Shown piece by piece: positions 25,191 to 33,042 of a stretch of 33,681 nucleotides of DNA. The stretch comes from Sphingomonadales bacterium EhC05. GTDB taxonomy: Bacteria > Pseudomonadota > Alphaproteobacteria > Sphingomonadales > Sphingomonadaceae. The notes below the pieces were generated by a model that made no database searches, was not told the origin of the DNA, and saw only the letters and a program-made list of their open reading frames with translations. The number at the start of each line of letters is the position of its first letter. The stretch's first letter is position 1. The DNA lies in the NCBI GenBank assembly GCA_001650955.1, contig LXYP01000031.1, positions 1 to 33,681 of the forward strand. The letters run 5' to 3'. The translations under genes were made by a program, and so were the position numbers.

Positions 25191-26039
25191 CTATTTTGGA
25201 CGTTCGGCCAATAAGGCCCTGACCAGTGGTTGCAGATTCTCGTCATAGCGGGCGAGCATCACATGTTCTTCGGCCGTGTCAAAATGGCTGACCAGCTGAC
25301 GGCCATTCCACCAATGGAGCGCAATCGCCGGAGGGTCGGCAACAATCATATTGCGGCCATCCGGATTTTCCGGGTCAATCGGCTTGAGATCCAGTGCCAC
25401 TTGTGGTGCGGTTGAGGCACAGATCGCGAGGCTGATATCTCGCCACCAGGTCGAGATATTTCTGTGGAGATGTCCGGTAATCATGCCTTTAACCTGATAA
25501 TGTCCAGCAACCGTATCCGCGAGTCGCGCAACCCAGGGCTCGTCCGGATGGGTGTTCATCCAGTCGATTCCGCTTTCAATCGGCGGGTGGTGCAGCACCA
25601 ATATCGTCGGCTTGCTATTCTCCTCCGAGAGCCTTTCGGATAGCCATGCCGCGCGCGTCTCGCAAAATGAACCGCCGTGCCTGCCTTCTTCCAACGTATC
25701 GAGAAAAAGCAATCGCAGTTCGGGCAGATCGACTTCATATTGGACAAAACCGTCAACTGTCGGAACATCAGGAAACTGCTTGCGAAAAGGCGCGCGCAAA
25801 TCATGGTTTCCCAAGCACATATGAACTGGAAACGGGACAACGGACAAAGCCGATTCAAGCCGCCGATAGCTTTCCTGATCGCCGCGATCGACCAGGTCAC
25901 CGGTCGCCAGTAAAAGGTCTGGCTGCGGGTCCATTTCACAAATCATATTGATCGCCTGATCGAGCCGCTTGCGATTGAATTCCGCCGGATTATCCGGGTC
26001 AAAACCCAGATGGATATCCGTAATTTGCGCCATTAACAT
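25191..26039 (-). CDS. CpdA-like class III cyclic-nucleotide phosphodiesterase (metallophosphoesterase)
   Basis: 282 residues. The complete calcineurin-like dimetal site is visible: D8-x-H10 (TDIHLG), D48 (TGDLVDRG), N78-H79-D80 (GNHD), H150 (VLHHPP), and H190-x-H192 (GHLH). This is the set of the class III cyclic-nucleotide phosphodiesterases typified by E. coli CpdA, which hydrolyses cAMP. The Asn of GNHD and the length are in line with that group, though other phosphodiester substrates are possible. ATG 26039 follows GGGAGG. It lies 49 bp downstream of the FHA-decaheme gene on the same strand with no terminator between. It therefore probably belongs to the same transcript as a protein that carries two cyclic-nucleotide-binding domains. 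Confidence 0.9.
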   Translation of the reverse strand: MLMAQITDIHLGFDPDNPAEFNRKRLDQAINMICEMDPQPDLLLATGDLVDRGDQESYRRLESALSVVPFPVHMCLGNHDLRAPFRKQFPDVPTVDGFVQYEVDLPELRLLFLDTLEEGRHGGSFCETRAAWLSERLSEENSKPTILVLHHPPIESGIDWMNTHPDEPWVARLADTVAGHYQVKGMITGHLHRNISTWWRDISLAICASTAPQVALDLKPIDPENPDGRNMIVADPPAIALHWWNGRQLVSHFDTAEEHVMLARYDENLQPLVRALLAERPK

Positions 26040-26088
26040 GGACGCCTCCCTTTTCCTGCGTCACCAGTCACAACAGTTTCCGCTGCAG

Positions 26089-27894
26089 CTACCGGCTAAC
26101 AATTTTTTTGTCCGGCAGCTTCTGTTTGTCTTTTTGCTGCTCTTTAATCAACCACGGAGCGCCGTCGTCGGGATGATAATCATGACACATGGCACATGTC
26201 GAAGGCACGTCGGAAGCCGTCTGGAACTCGCCACCGTGGCATTCGCGGCATGTTTTGATGCCAGGCAACAACAGGTCGGTCGCCATTTTTGATGCAGGGG
26301 CGTTGTGACATGACGAGCAATCTTCATCATTATGCGCTTCGTGGCTGAACCAGCCTTTGTGCATGTAGCGATCGGTCTGAGTCACCGGCTTGATGCCATA
26401 ATCCACACGCCCTGGGGCAGTTGGCGGCGTTATGCCGTGGCAATCATAGCAGGCACCACCGCGCGAGAAGACCTCGCTGATCGCCAGATTGGCTCGGCTG
26501 GGACGGAACCGGACAGCGCGGGCATAGTCGCTGGCCACGCGGGTTTCATTGTCGGCACCGGGACGCCGACGTTCGATACCGCCCAGATTGATCGGACGGT
26601 TCGGGCCGGTCGAACGGTAAAAGGCGCGAAGATCGGCCCGCACCTGGCTGGGTTCACCATGGCGGAGGGTTCTGATCGTTCCACCGATTTCTTCGAAAGC
26701 GAGACTGTGACACATGCTACAGTCCTCTTTCATATCAACCGGTTCAAACCGCACACCATTCGGGTCAGGCGTATGACAGTCCTTGCAAACCAGCGACGGT
26801 CCGAAATCATATTTGGCAGACAAGCGTCGGCCCATTTGCGCGACGCCGCCCGTTTTCGACAGATGGACATCATGGGGAAATTTGAGACCATTATATTCGG
26901 TCGGATTGTCATCCAGTGAAATACGCTCGCGCTGCGGATTCTTGCCACCAGGCTGAACCAGCACGGCTGGACGGAATTGCGGGTGCGTAATTCCGAAATC
27001 CGATGCATTTTCGAGCTTTGTGTCCGTCAAACGTCCATCCATTCCATCATGACAATCGGCACAAAATTGCTGCGCCGTCGGCTGCATTACACCCTCGCCT
27101 TCATGCTCGGTGTGACATTCGACACACCTGCCGGGAGGTTTGTTGAATGCGGATGCGAAAGCGGCGCCAATCTGCTCCAGACCTTCTGGTTCTCCGCGTG
27201 CGGTGAGCAGTCGGTTGGGCTTGGCATGGTCATGAGCATCATCTTCATGACAGGTGAGGCAGGTCGAGTCCTTGACCGTGACAAAGGCATCTACGTGACA
27301 GGCCTGACAATCATTCTCCAGACTATGATGGGCCGAGCTCAGATCGCCGGAAGACCATAGAGTATCGGCATGAAATGCATCGGATCGCTCCTCGATTCCC
27401 TGCCATGTCGCCCAGGTGTAAATGGGCCAGACCAGAAAAGCGGCGAGCGCAATTATGACGAAGCTCCAGGCGCTCACCCGCTTGCTGGGCAGCAGACCTT
27501 TCAGCGTATAGACGGTGGCTTCGGATCGCGTTTCCGCGGAATCGGAAACCGCATCGATGCGCTTCACCGTGAAGATCGTACCTTCGTCATCGGCGCTGAC
27601 CGTGATGATATGGCCGCCAAAGCCCAGCTCTGCGCCCTCCGCAGGATCTATCGTCACCGATTGGCTTTGCCGTCCGTCCAAGGTAAAGCCCTGGCCTGAC
27701 GTGCTCTCCACGACAATATGTCCATCGTCGCGATTGCGGATGACCGCATGATCGGGGCTGACGGCGAGATCGGCAAGATGGATGGCATTTGCAGCGCTTC
27801 GGCCAATGCCAATCTGATCCACATCAAACGGGTTGGAGCGAATAATCTCCCGACCATCGGAGGTTACGGCGATCTGGCGAACGATAAAAGTCAT
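26089..27894 (-). CDS. FHA domain - transmembrane - decaheme c-type cytochrome
   Basis: 601 residues in three parts. Residues 1-115 are an FHA domain (G31-R32-S33, N36, S46 and H49 in the expected phosphothreonine-pocket pattern). One membrane helix (about 142-164) follows, with basic residues just before it, which places the FHA in the cytoplasm. The remainder is periplasmic and carries ten CxxCH haem sites, at 196, 212, 257, 278, 370, 392, 482, 526, 549 and 567, with many extra histidines for axial ligation. Multihaem cytochromes move electrons across the periplasm, while FHA domains bind phosphothreonine peptides. Fusing both is unusual. The gene follows the cytochrome b gene after 15 bp; its ATG has GGGGA 8 nt upstream. 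The electron acceptor and the FHA partner are unknown. Confidence 0.93.
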   Translation of the reverse strand: MTFIVRQIAVTSDGREIIRSNPFDVDQIGIGRSAANAIHLADLAVSPDHAVIRNRDDGHIVVESTSGQGFTLDGRQSQSVTIDPAEGAELGFGGHIITVSADDEGTIFTVKRIDAVSDSAETRSEATVYTLKGLLPSKRVSAWSFVIIALAAFLVWPIYTWATWQGIEERSDAFHADTLWSSGDLSSAHHSLENDCQACHVDAFVTVKDSTCLTCHEDDAHDHAKPNRLLTARGEPEGLEQIGAAFASAFNKPPGRCVECHTEHEGEGVMQPTAQQFCADCHDGMDGRLTDTKLENASDFGITHPQFRPAVLVQPGGKNPQRERISLDDNPTEYNGLKFPHDVHLSKTGGVAQMGRRLSAKYDFGPSLVCKDCHTPDPNGVRFEPVDMKEDCSMCHSLAFEEIGGTIRTLRHGEPSQVRADLRAFYRSTGPNRPINLGGIERRRPGADNETRVASDYARAVRFRPSRANLAISEVFSRGGACYDCHGITPPTAPGRVDYGIKPVTQTDRYMHKGWFSHEAHNDEDCSSCHNAPASKMATDLLLPGIKTCRECHGGEFQTASDVPSTCAMCHDYHPDDGAPWLIKEQQKDKQKLPDKKIVSR

Positions 27895-27909
27895 TTTTTG
27901 TTCCCCATC

Positions 27910-28791
27910 CTACCAGTAGAAAAACACGCTGATGATATGCGCCGACAGCGACGCAATCAGGGCGAAAGTCATTGGCACATGTATGAATAGCCATACTTGC
28001 AAAAGCGCTTTCAGGCGCAAATGGCGGCGGACGCGGGCCAGCGTCGCCTCTTTTTTCTGGAGCAGCGCATCGACCTTGTCGAGCGGATCATCCCCGCCCA
28101 TTTTCGGCTGATAGGCCCGTTCGCGCCGCAAATCAGCTTGGGCTTCACGGGTCGCGCAATCTGGATATTTCCCGGAGATACGCCTCAGGAAACCACCGCC
28201 AAACGGATCCTGTTCGAGCGACTGAAGCACCAGATTGGCATGTTCCGCCGACAAAGGCTGTGCCGATTCATGCAACTGCCGGTCCAGCGACCGCAGATTT
28301 TCGAGCATCTGGCTTTCGGTCATTTCATCGCGATTGTCGGACATTGCCTTGGGTATCGTCGCGTAGAAATAAATGCCGCAAATACCGGAGATGATCACGA
28401 TCATCATGAAAATATAGGCGGCCGTATGAATATTCCATCCCAGCTGAAAGCCGGTGTGCAACGTGCCGATGACGATGAGGCTGAGGCCGAGATAGATATG
28501 GGCCGACGTCCAGGCCTTGAGCGACCAGCTTCCCGAGGTCATCGCGCGCTTGCGCACGCCCAACATCGTTAGCCACAGGATCAGCAAGGCCCCAATCGTC
28601 CCCAGCGTATAGCCATACCAGCTGCCGCCATTGTGGCGCGGCGATACATCGACGAACAGATAGCTGACGATGCAGATCAGCATGATCAATGACGAAATTT
28701 TGAGCCAGCGGTAGCCGGCATGTTTCAGAAAGCCGTCATGCATCGTGACCTTTTTGCGGGTCGACCGCGCGGAAATTGCGTTACTGGCCAT
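27910..28791 (-). CDS. Ferric-reductase-like diheme b-type membrane cytochrome with cytoplasmic insert
   Basis: 293 residues. Membrane segments lie at about 31-49, 60-78, 95-114, 120-147 and 262-292, with a charged soluble insert of roughly 110 residues (150-258) before the last helix. Two helices each hold a histidine pair 14 residues apart: H98/H112 and H271/H285. That is the bis-haem b pattern of ferric reductases, NADPH oxidases and related transmembrane electron carriers. H122 is an additional candidate. Its ATG overlaps the stop of the upstream gene (TGATG, one base), so translation is coupled. It should receive electrons from the FeS protein on the cytoplasmic side and pass them to the decaheme protein, or the reverse. 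That path is inference. Confidence 0.85.
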   Translation of the reverse strand: MASNAISARSTRKKVTMHDGFLKHAGYRWLKISSLIMLICIVSYLFVDVSPRHNGGSWYGYTLGTIGALLILWLTMLGVRKRAMTSGSWSLKAWTSAHIYLGLSLIVIGTLHTGFQLGWNIHTAAYIFMMIVIISGICGIYFYATIPKAMSDNRDEMTESQMLENLRSLDRQLHESAQPLSAEHANLVLQSLEQDPFGGGFLRRISGKYPDCATREAQADLRRERAYQPKMGGDDPLDKVDALLQKKEATLARVRRHLRLKALLQVWLFIHVPMTFALIASLSAHIISVFFYW

Positions 28792-31241
28792 CAGGCGTCC
28801 TCGCTTTCCAGTTTGGCGACCGTCAAAAACTCCTCAGGCGCCACACGGATCGCGGCGCCGGTCGGACAGGCCCGGACACAGGCTGGTCCGCCACTAATCC
28901 CCGAGCACATGTCGCACTTGATCGCCTTCTTGGGTTTCTCCACCGTGGGATCGCTGTTGTCCGACGCCCATTGCTTGTCAGGCTCGCCCGGTCCGGGACC
29001 AAAGCCAAAAAGCATCCAGTTGAGCAAGCTCGGCTTCTTGGGTGGAACCTTGTCCATGCGAATCACACCATAGGGGCAATAGCGCTGGCAATTGCCGCAA
29101 CCGATGCAGGTATCATCGATAAACACTTCGCCATCTTGCCCGCGATGAATGGCATCGGGAGGACAGTCGGACATGCAATGGGGATGTTCGCAATGTCGGC
29201 AACTGGTTGGAACATGAAGATGCGCATAGGTCCGGCCTGCCTCGCGGTCGAGACGGCTGAGCCCTTCATGGCTGTCGGCGCAGGCCTTTTCGCAATTGTC
29301 ACAACCGACGCACAGATTTTCGTCGATCAGCAACACGTCGGTCGCTTCGCCGATGCCGTTGTCGACCAGGAAATTCGCAATGCCCGAATACATGTCGACG
29401 ACGCCGGAGAAACTGTCCTTCTTCGCCTCGACAAAGGCGTTGATATCCTGACGCGCGGCCATTTCTTTCTTGGCCTTGCTCATCAGTTCGGGATGGCCGT
29501 CGAGCACTTTCTTGAACGCATCACCGCTGATCTTGATCACTTCGGACTTGATCGCCGCTTTCACGGTTGCGGTCCGAAAACCGCCCGCAATCAGCGTCAT
29601 TTCTCCGAAATAGCTGCCCGCTGGAAGATAGGACAGGAAGACCGGCTTGCCGCCAATTTCCCGCTCGACAACCATGGACCCCACCCGGATGACATAGATG
29701 TCATTGCCTTCGGAGCCTTCTTCGATAACCGCTTCCCCAGCCCGGACGTTGACAATCTCGCTCGACTCGACGACCTCGGCAATATCCTGTTTGGTGAGAC
29801 CCGAGCCAAACATCTGGAGCAATTGCCGTTCGGTCGAAATGCGCGTGATCGCACGTTTGGCTGCAGGCACAGAAGCCTGCAATTTCAGCGCCGCGGTCCG
29901 CGATATCTCGATTGCAATCATGTCCTCGGATGCGCGGATGGTAGCACCGCGTCGACGGCCGGAAATCAGGCCGACCTCACCAAATATCGACCCTTCTTCG
30001 ATCGGAACGGTGATCGAGCTATCGGTGGCACTGACCTCGACGTCGACCGATCCCTGGGCAATGGCAAATAGCGAGCTGCCCGGATCATTGCGCTCAAATA
30101 TAATCTCACCGCGATCATATGGGCGCGGATCGCTGTCGAGCATGAATTCGCGCATTTGCAGGGGTGAAAGATCGTTGAGGATCGTGACCCGCTCGCGGAA
30201 GAATTCGAGCCACTCGTCCACCGAACGTCCCTTGGGCAGCGCTGCGAATTTGGCTTCAAGAATGGGTTCATCGGCAGGTTTCAGGTCACTATTGCCGTTA
30301 ATAAATTCAATGACATCATAGCCCTGGTTCATGCAGTGTTTGATCAGCGGATAGCCAGCCAAAGCGCCGATGACATAAATGCCGCTCTTGGTGCTTTCAA
30401 AAGCGGGAGACAATTTGGGATAGGCTTCGCGATCTTCGCTGGTGAATTCGATCCCGCAGCTTTCGACAAATTTGCGCGGCGGCGCAGAGCCCATCCGGGC
30501 AATGATCCGGTCGCACTTGATTGTTTCCTGACCATCGCGTGTTTCGAGCACGAGCTCGCCATCTTTGACTTCGGACGGGGTGGTTTCGTTGCGAATCATC
30601 ACCTTGCCCTGCTCGCCCGCTTCCATCAGCAGTTTCACATTGGCTTTTTTGGCCCGGGCAAATTCCGCCGAACGATTCAAGATGGTGACGATATTATTCT
30701 GTGCGTTGTCGGCCGCCAAACCCAAGGCATTCTCGATTCCGGCATCGCCCGATCCGATAACGGTGATATGTTCATCATAATATTCGCCAGGATCATCGAG
30801 CTGATATTGGACCAGCTTGTTGTCGCCGCCGGGGCAGCGCATCAAATTGGGATTGCCCTGGGTTCCGATCGCCATCACGATAGTTTCGGCATGGACCGTC
30901 TCGCCGCTTTTAAGGGTGATCGTGAAATCACCTTCTTCGCCTTCGATCTTCACCGGCTCGGCATTATATTGAACATTCACGCCATGTTCGGCGGTCTGAT
31001 CATCCCAGGTTCCCAGAATCGCTTCGCGCTTGCCCGCATCAAAATCCATGTCAGAGCGCAGCACGAGCTGGCTCGGCGTCGCCATGACATGCTTGCCCTT
31101 TTGATATTTATAGATGGTGTCTGAAAGATGGTCAGTCTTTTCAAGCAGCACATGCTTGAGCTTCAGCTGTGCCGCACGACCAGCCGCACTCATGCCGGCA
31201 GGCCCTGAGCCAATAATTGCTACTCGAATTTTATCCGACAC
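28791..31241 (-). CDS. FAD/NAD(P) oxidoreductase fused to two cNMP-binding domains and a four-cluster ferredoxin
   Basis: 816 residues in three modules. Residues 1-325 are a disulfide-reductase-fold flavoprotein: FAD motif GSGPAG (11-16) and NAD(P) motif GSGDAG (163-168). No CxxC redox pair is present. Residues 365-455 and 490-585 are two cyclic-nucleotide-binding domains, each with an intact phosphate cassette (FGE 420-422 with R431; FGE 545-547 with R556). Residues 640-800 hold sixteen cysteines in four ferredoxin groups (C644/647/650/654, C681/684/689/693, C712/715/718/722, C776/779/788/792), as in the iron-sulfur subunits of the DMSO reductase and formate dehydrogenase type. It starts with GTG 31241. 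The likely role is NAD(P)H-linked electron entry or exit under cNMP control. It is soluble and meets the membrane through the following cytochrome b. Confidence 0.93.
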   Translation of the reverse strand: MSDKIRVAIIGSGPAGMSAAGRAAQLKLKHVLLEKTDHLSDTIYKYQKGKHVMATPSQLVLRSDMDFDAGKREAILGTWDDQTAEHGVNVQYNAEPVKIEGEEGDFTITLKSGETVHAETIVMAIGTQGNPNLMRCPGGDNKLVQYQLDDPGEYYDEHITVIGSGDAGIENALGLAADNAQNNIVTILNRSAEFARAKKANVKLLMEAGEQGKVMIRNETTPSEVKDGELVLETRDGQETIKCDRIIARMGSAPPRKFVESCGIEFTSEDREAYPKLSPAFESTKSGIYVIGALAGYPLIKHCMNQGYDVIEFINGNSDLKPADEPILEAKFAALPKGRSVDEWLEFFRERVTILNDLSPLQMREFMLDSDPRPYDRGEIIFERNDPGSSLFAIAQGSVDVEVSATDSSITVPIEEGSIFGEVGLISGRRRGATIRASEDMIAIEISRTAALKLQASVPAAKRAITRISTERQLLQMFGSGLTKQDIAEVVESSEIVNVRAGEAVIEEGSEGNDIYVIRVGSMVVEREIGGKPVFLSYLPAGSYFGEMTLIAGGFRTATVKAAIKSEVIKISGDAFKKVLDGHPELMSKAKKEMAARQDINAFVEAKKDSFSGVVDMYSGIANFLVDNGIGEATDVLLIDENLCVGCDNCEKACADSHEGLSRLDREAGRTYAHLHVPTSCRHCEHPHCMSDCPPDAIHRGQDGEVFIDDTCIGCGNCQRYCPYGVIRMDKVPPKKPSLLNWMLFGFGPGPGEPDKQWASDNSDPTVEKPKKAIKCDMCSGISGGPACVRACPTGAAIRVAPEEFLTVAKLESEDA

Positions 31242-31559
31242 GCGCTTGCATACCCCCTCTTGCCGATCCCGATCAACGCTCCCTCATGCGCCTAACGATC
31301 CGGTTCGACAATCTCTTCCGGTTTAACGCGACCCTAAAAAGACTGAACTGTCGCAGTACCTTAACAAATTGATCATGCATTGCCAGTGCAAAATATCACA
31401 GCAAGGGGGATAGCGGAATTGGCGGGTATGGATTGGGCGTCATCTACGGCCTGCGCATTTCCTCTTTGGGGACATCTGCCTATGGTTCGTCACATGCAAC
31501 GCCATAGCCACCAAAAAATTGCACGAGCTAGTCGGCCTGACTGTCGGAAATGTAAGAGC
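31242..31559. other. Intergenic region upstream of the redox operon
   Basis: 318 bp between the GTG of the flavoprotein gene and the stop of a small-protein gene. Apart from the Crp-like site at 31385-31400 and a purine-rich stretch (minus-strand GAGGGGG) about 11 nt before the GTG, I see no gene, RNA or terminator with a T-tract. It should contain the promoter of the minus-strand operon. Confidence 0.5.
31385..31400. promoter_or_regulatory. Candidate Crp/Fnr-family operator upstream of the redox operon
   Basis: AGTGC-N6-TCACA matches the Crp consensus TGTGA-N6-TCACA at 8 of 10 arm positions, with one perfect half-site. It lies about 145-160 bp upstream of the GTG of the cNMP-binding flavoprotein. 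A single 8/10 match is weak on its own; the cyclic-nucleotide theme of the operon is the reason to note it. Confidence 0.3.
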
Positions 31560-31679
31560 TCAGGCGATGAACGAAGCGGCGTTGACCGCCGGACCTACGC
31601 TGGCACTGACTAAGATCGCTGCGGTGGAAATGGCAGCAAATGCGCTTGTGATGATCGACTGGATTTTGAGAATAGACAT
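31560..31679 (-). CDS. 39-residue small protein, tandem paralogue A
   Basis: The frame starts ATG 31679 and stops TGA 31560. It has an N-terminal polar start (MSILKIQSIITSAF), a hydrophobic core (AAISTAAILVSASVG) and a PAVNAASFIA tail. A ribosome site (AAAAAGGAAAC) lies just upstream. It aligns without gaps with the 39-residue gene at 31711-31830, sharing the VSAS-x-x-PAVN-x-A core and the same length, so the pair arose by duplication. The peptide looks like a short single-span or signal-anchor protein. It resembles small proteins seen in other sphingomonads, but I know no function. Two independent ribosome sites and conserved length argue against chance. Confidence 0.7.
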   Translation of the reverse strand: MSILKIQSIITSAFAAISTAAILVSASVGPAVNAASFIA

Positions 31680-31710
31680 GGCTTGTTTCCTTTTTCCGAT
31701 GAGATGACAA

Positions 31711-31830
31711 TCAGAGAATTGTTGCGGCACTGTTGACCGCAGGCGCGATGCTGGCGCTCACAAACAACATCGCTGAGAAAATTGCGGCAAAAGCGGCAAA
31801 TGCATTGGCTGGGATATTATGAGTAAACAT
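31711..31830 (-). CDS. 39-residue small protein, tandem paralogue B
   Basis: The frame starts ATG 31830 and stops TGA 31711. It reads MFTHNIPANAFAAF, then a hydrophobic AAIFSAMLFVSASIA, then PAVNSAATIL. AAGGA lies about 9 nt upstream. Only 31 bp separate it from paralogue A downstream, so the two are probably co-transcribed. It is divergent from the LysR gene at 31936 with 105 bp between, the usual geometry of a LysR regulator and its target. Function unknown; probably membrane-associated or exported. Confidence 0.7.
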   Translation of the reverse strand: MFTHNIPANAFAAFAAIFSAMLFVSASIAPAVNSAATIL

Positions 31831-31896
31831 TGTTCGGTTCCTTCTGGCTCGTTTCGATGTTCTTCTTTTACCCAGTCATAATTGATTTGAATATTC

Positions 31897-31931
31897 CATA
31901 AATATGGCTAAGGTCATCCATATTTGGATGG
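31897..31931. promoter_or_regulatory. Inverted repeats in the LysR / small-protein divergent promoter region
   Basis: CCATA-AA-TATGG (31897-31908) and CATCC-N6-GGATG (31916-31931) lie between the divergent genes in an AT-rich stretch. They are candidate binding sites for the adjacent LysR protein. The second overlaps the translation start region of that gene, which would suit autorepression. Assignment is by position only. Confidence 0.4.
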
Positions 31932-31935
31932 ATAG

Positions 31936-32823
31936 ATGAAAAAAGACATTGACTGGAATCTCCTGCAATCATTTATCGCAGTGAGCGAGCACGGCTCCTT
32001 TTCGGCAGCGGCACGGGCAACAAACGGGAGTCAGGCCACGCTAAGTCGCCATATCTCAACATTGGAAGGGCAACTTGACACCCATCTATTTGACCGGGCC
32101 GTCGGAGGTGCAGAACTGACAACGCGCGGCATTGAAGTGTTGCAGCGGGCGATGGACATGGCAGATGCAGCGGGCCGTTTAACGCTCGACGTCGAGGGGC
32201 GTGAAAGCGCCATTTCGGGGACCGTTCGCGTCACCGCAGCCACTATTGTCGCCACCTTTATTTTGCCTAGGATTATTGCGGCCCTGCGGATCGAAGAGCC
32301 TGATATTGACATTGAACTGGTGGCATCGAACAAAACAGAGAATCTTCTGAGGCGAGAGGCAGATATCGCGGTGAGAATGTACCGCCCCACTCAGGCCGGT
32401 CTTTTCGCGCGCAAAGTGGGCGAGACCCGTTTTGGGATATATGCTGCCCATTCCTATCTGGAACGCCGTCCAGCCCCAAAAACAGCCAAAGAAATCCTCG
32501 ACCATGATGTCGTCGGGTTTGATAAAAGCGATCTTATCATTGACGGTCTTTCCCGATTTGGTCTGAAAGTAGACCGCGATTTCTTCGCGTTTCGATGTGA
32601 TGATTCTGTAGTGTGTTGGAACATGGTGATTGAGGGCTATGGTATCGGCTTTACTCAGCTCGAAATTGGAGAGGCCGAGCCAAGAGTGTCGCGGATTGAT
32701 CTGCCAAGCACAATCGAGCCGCTGCCGGTCTGGCTTGCCGCTCATTCGGAACTGAAAACAAACCCCCGGGTCAGAAGGGTCTTCGATTTTCTTGCGGAGA
32801 AACTGTCTGCCACCACCGGCTAA
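31936..32823 (+). CDS. LysR-family transcriptional regulator
   Basis: 295 residues. The N-terminal winged helix-turn-helix (1-62, with SFSAAARATNGSQATLSRHISTLEGQLDTHLFDR) is joined by a linker helix to an effector-binding domain (about 90-290, beginning SGTVRVTAATIVATFILPRI). It starts at the ATG 106 bp from the divergent small-protein gene, which makes those two small proteins its likely targets. The effector is unknown. The following 219 bp (32824-33042) hold no gene; a TTGACT at 32987 could be a -35 element for the next gene, but its -10 is poor. Confidence 0.9.
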   Translation: MKKDIDWNLLQSFIAVSEHGSFSAAARATNGSQATLSRHISTLEGQLDTHLFDRAVGGAELTTRGIEVLQRAMDMADAAGRLTLDVEGRESAISGTVRVTAATIVATFILPRIIAALRIEEPDIDIELVASNKTENLLRREADIAVRMYRPTQAGLFARKVGETRFGIYAAHSYLERRPAPKTAKEILDHDVVGFDKSDLIIDGLSRFGLKVDRDFFAFRCDDSVVCWNMVIEGYGIGFTQLEIGEAEPRVSRIDLPSTIEPLPVWLAAHSELKTNPRVRRVFDFLAEKLSATTG

Positions 32824-33042
32824 TCAGCCTTTGAGATCATCATCTGCTTCAACCAGTTCCGCTTTCGGGAGATTGCCGCTGCCCAATCAGCAGCCGTCAG
32901 GGCGCATCTATGGACATTTGATATTCAATGCATTTCGCAAATTATTTTGAACGGCTGTTGCTGTTGGCGAGATAGCAAACGTTGCATTGACTACCGCAGT
33001 CTTTGGGTTATCCCATCGCAAGCTCGCTAGGGGGGAGCACAA

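Noticed and set aside
28776-30071. Plus-strand open frame opposite the FeS/cNMP flavoprotein
   Set aside because: No start signal and no domain; the opposite strand carries four ferredoxin motifs and two cNMP domains over the same bases.
31380-31613. Plus-strand 77-codon open frame in the LysR-operon gap
   Set aside because: It overlaps the minus-strand 39-residue gene, has an unlikely composition and no clear ribosome site.
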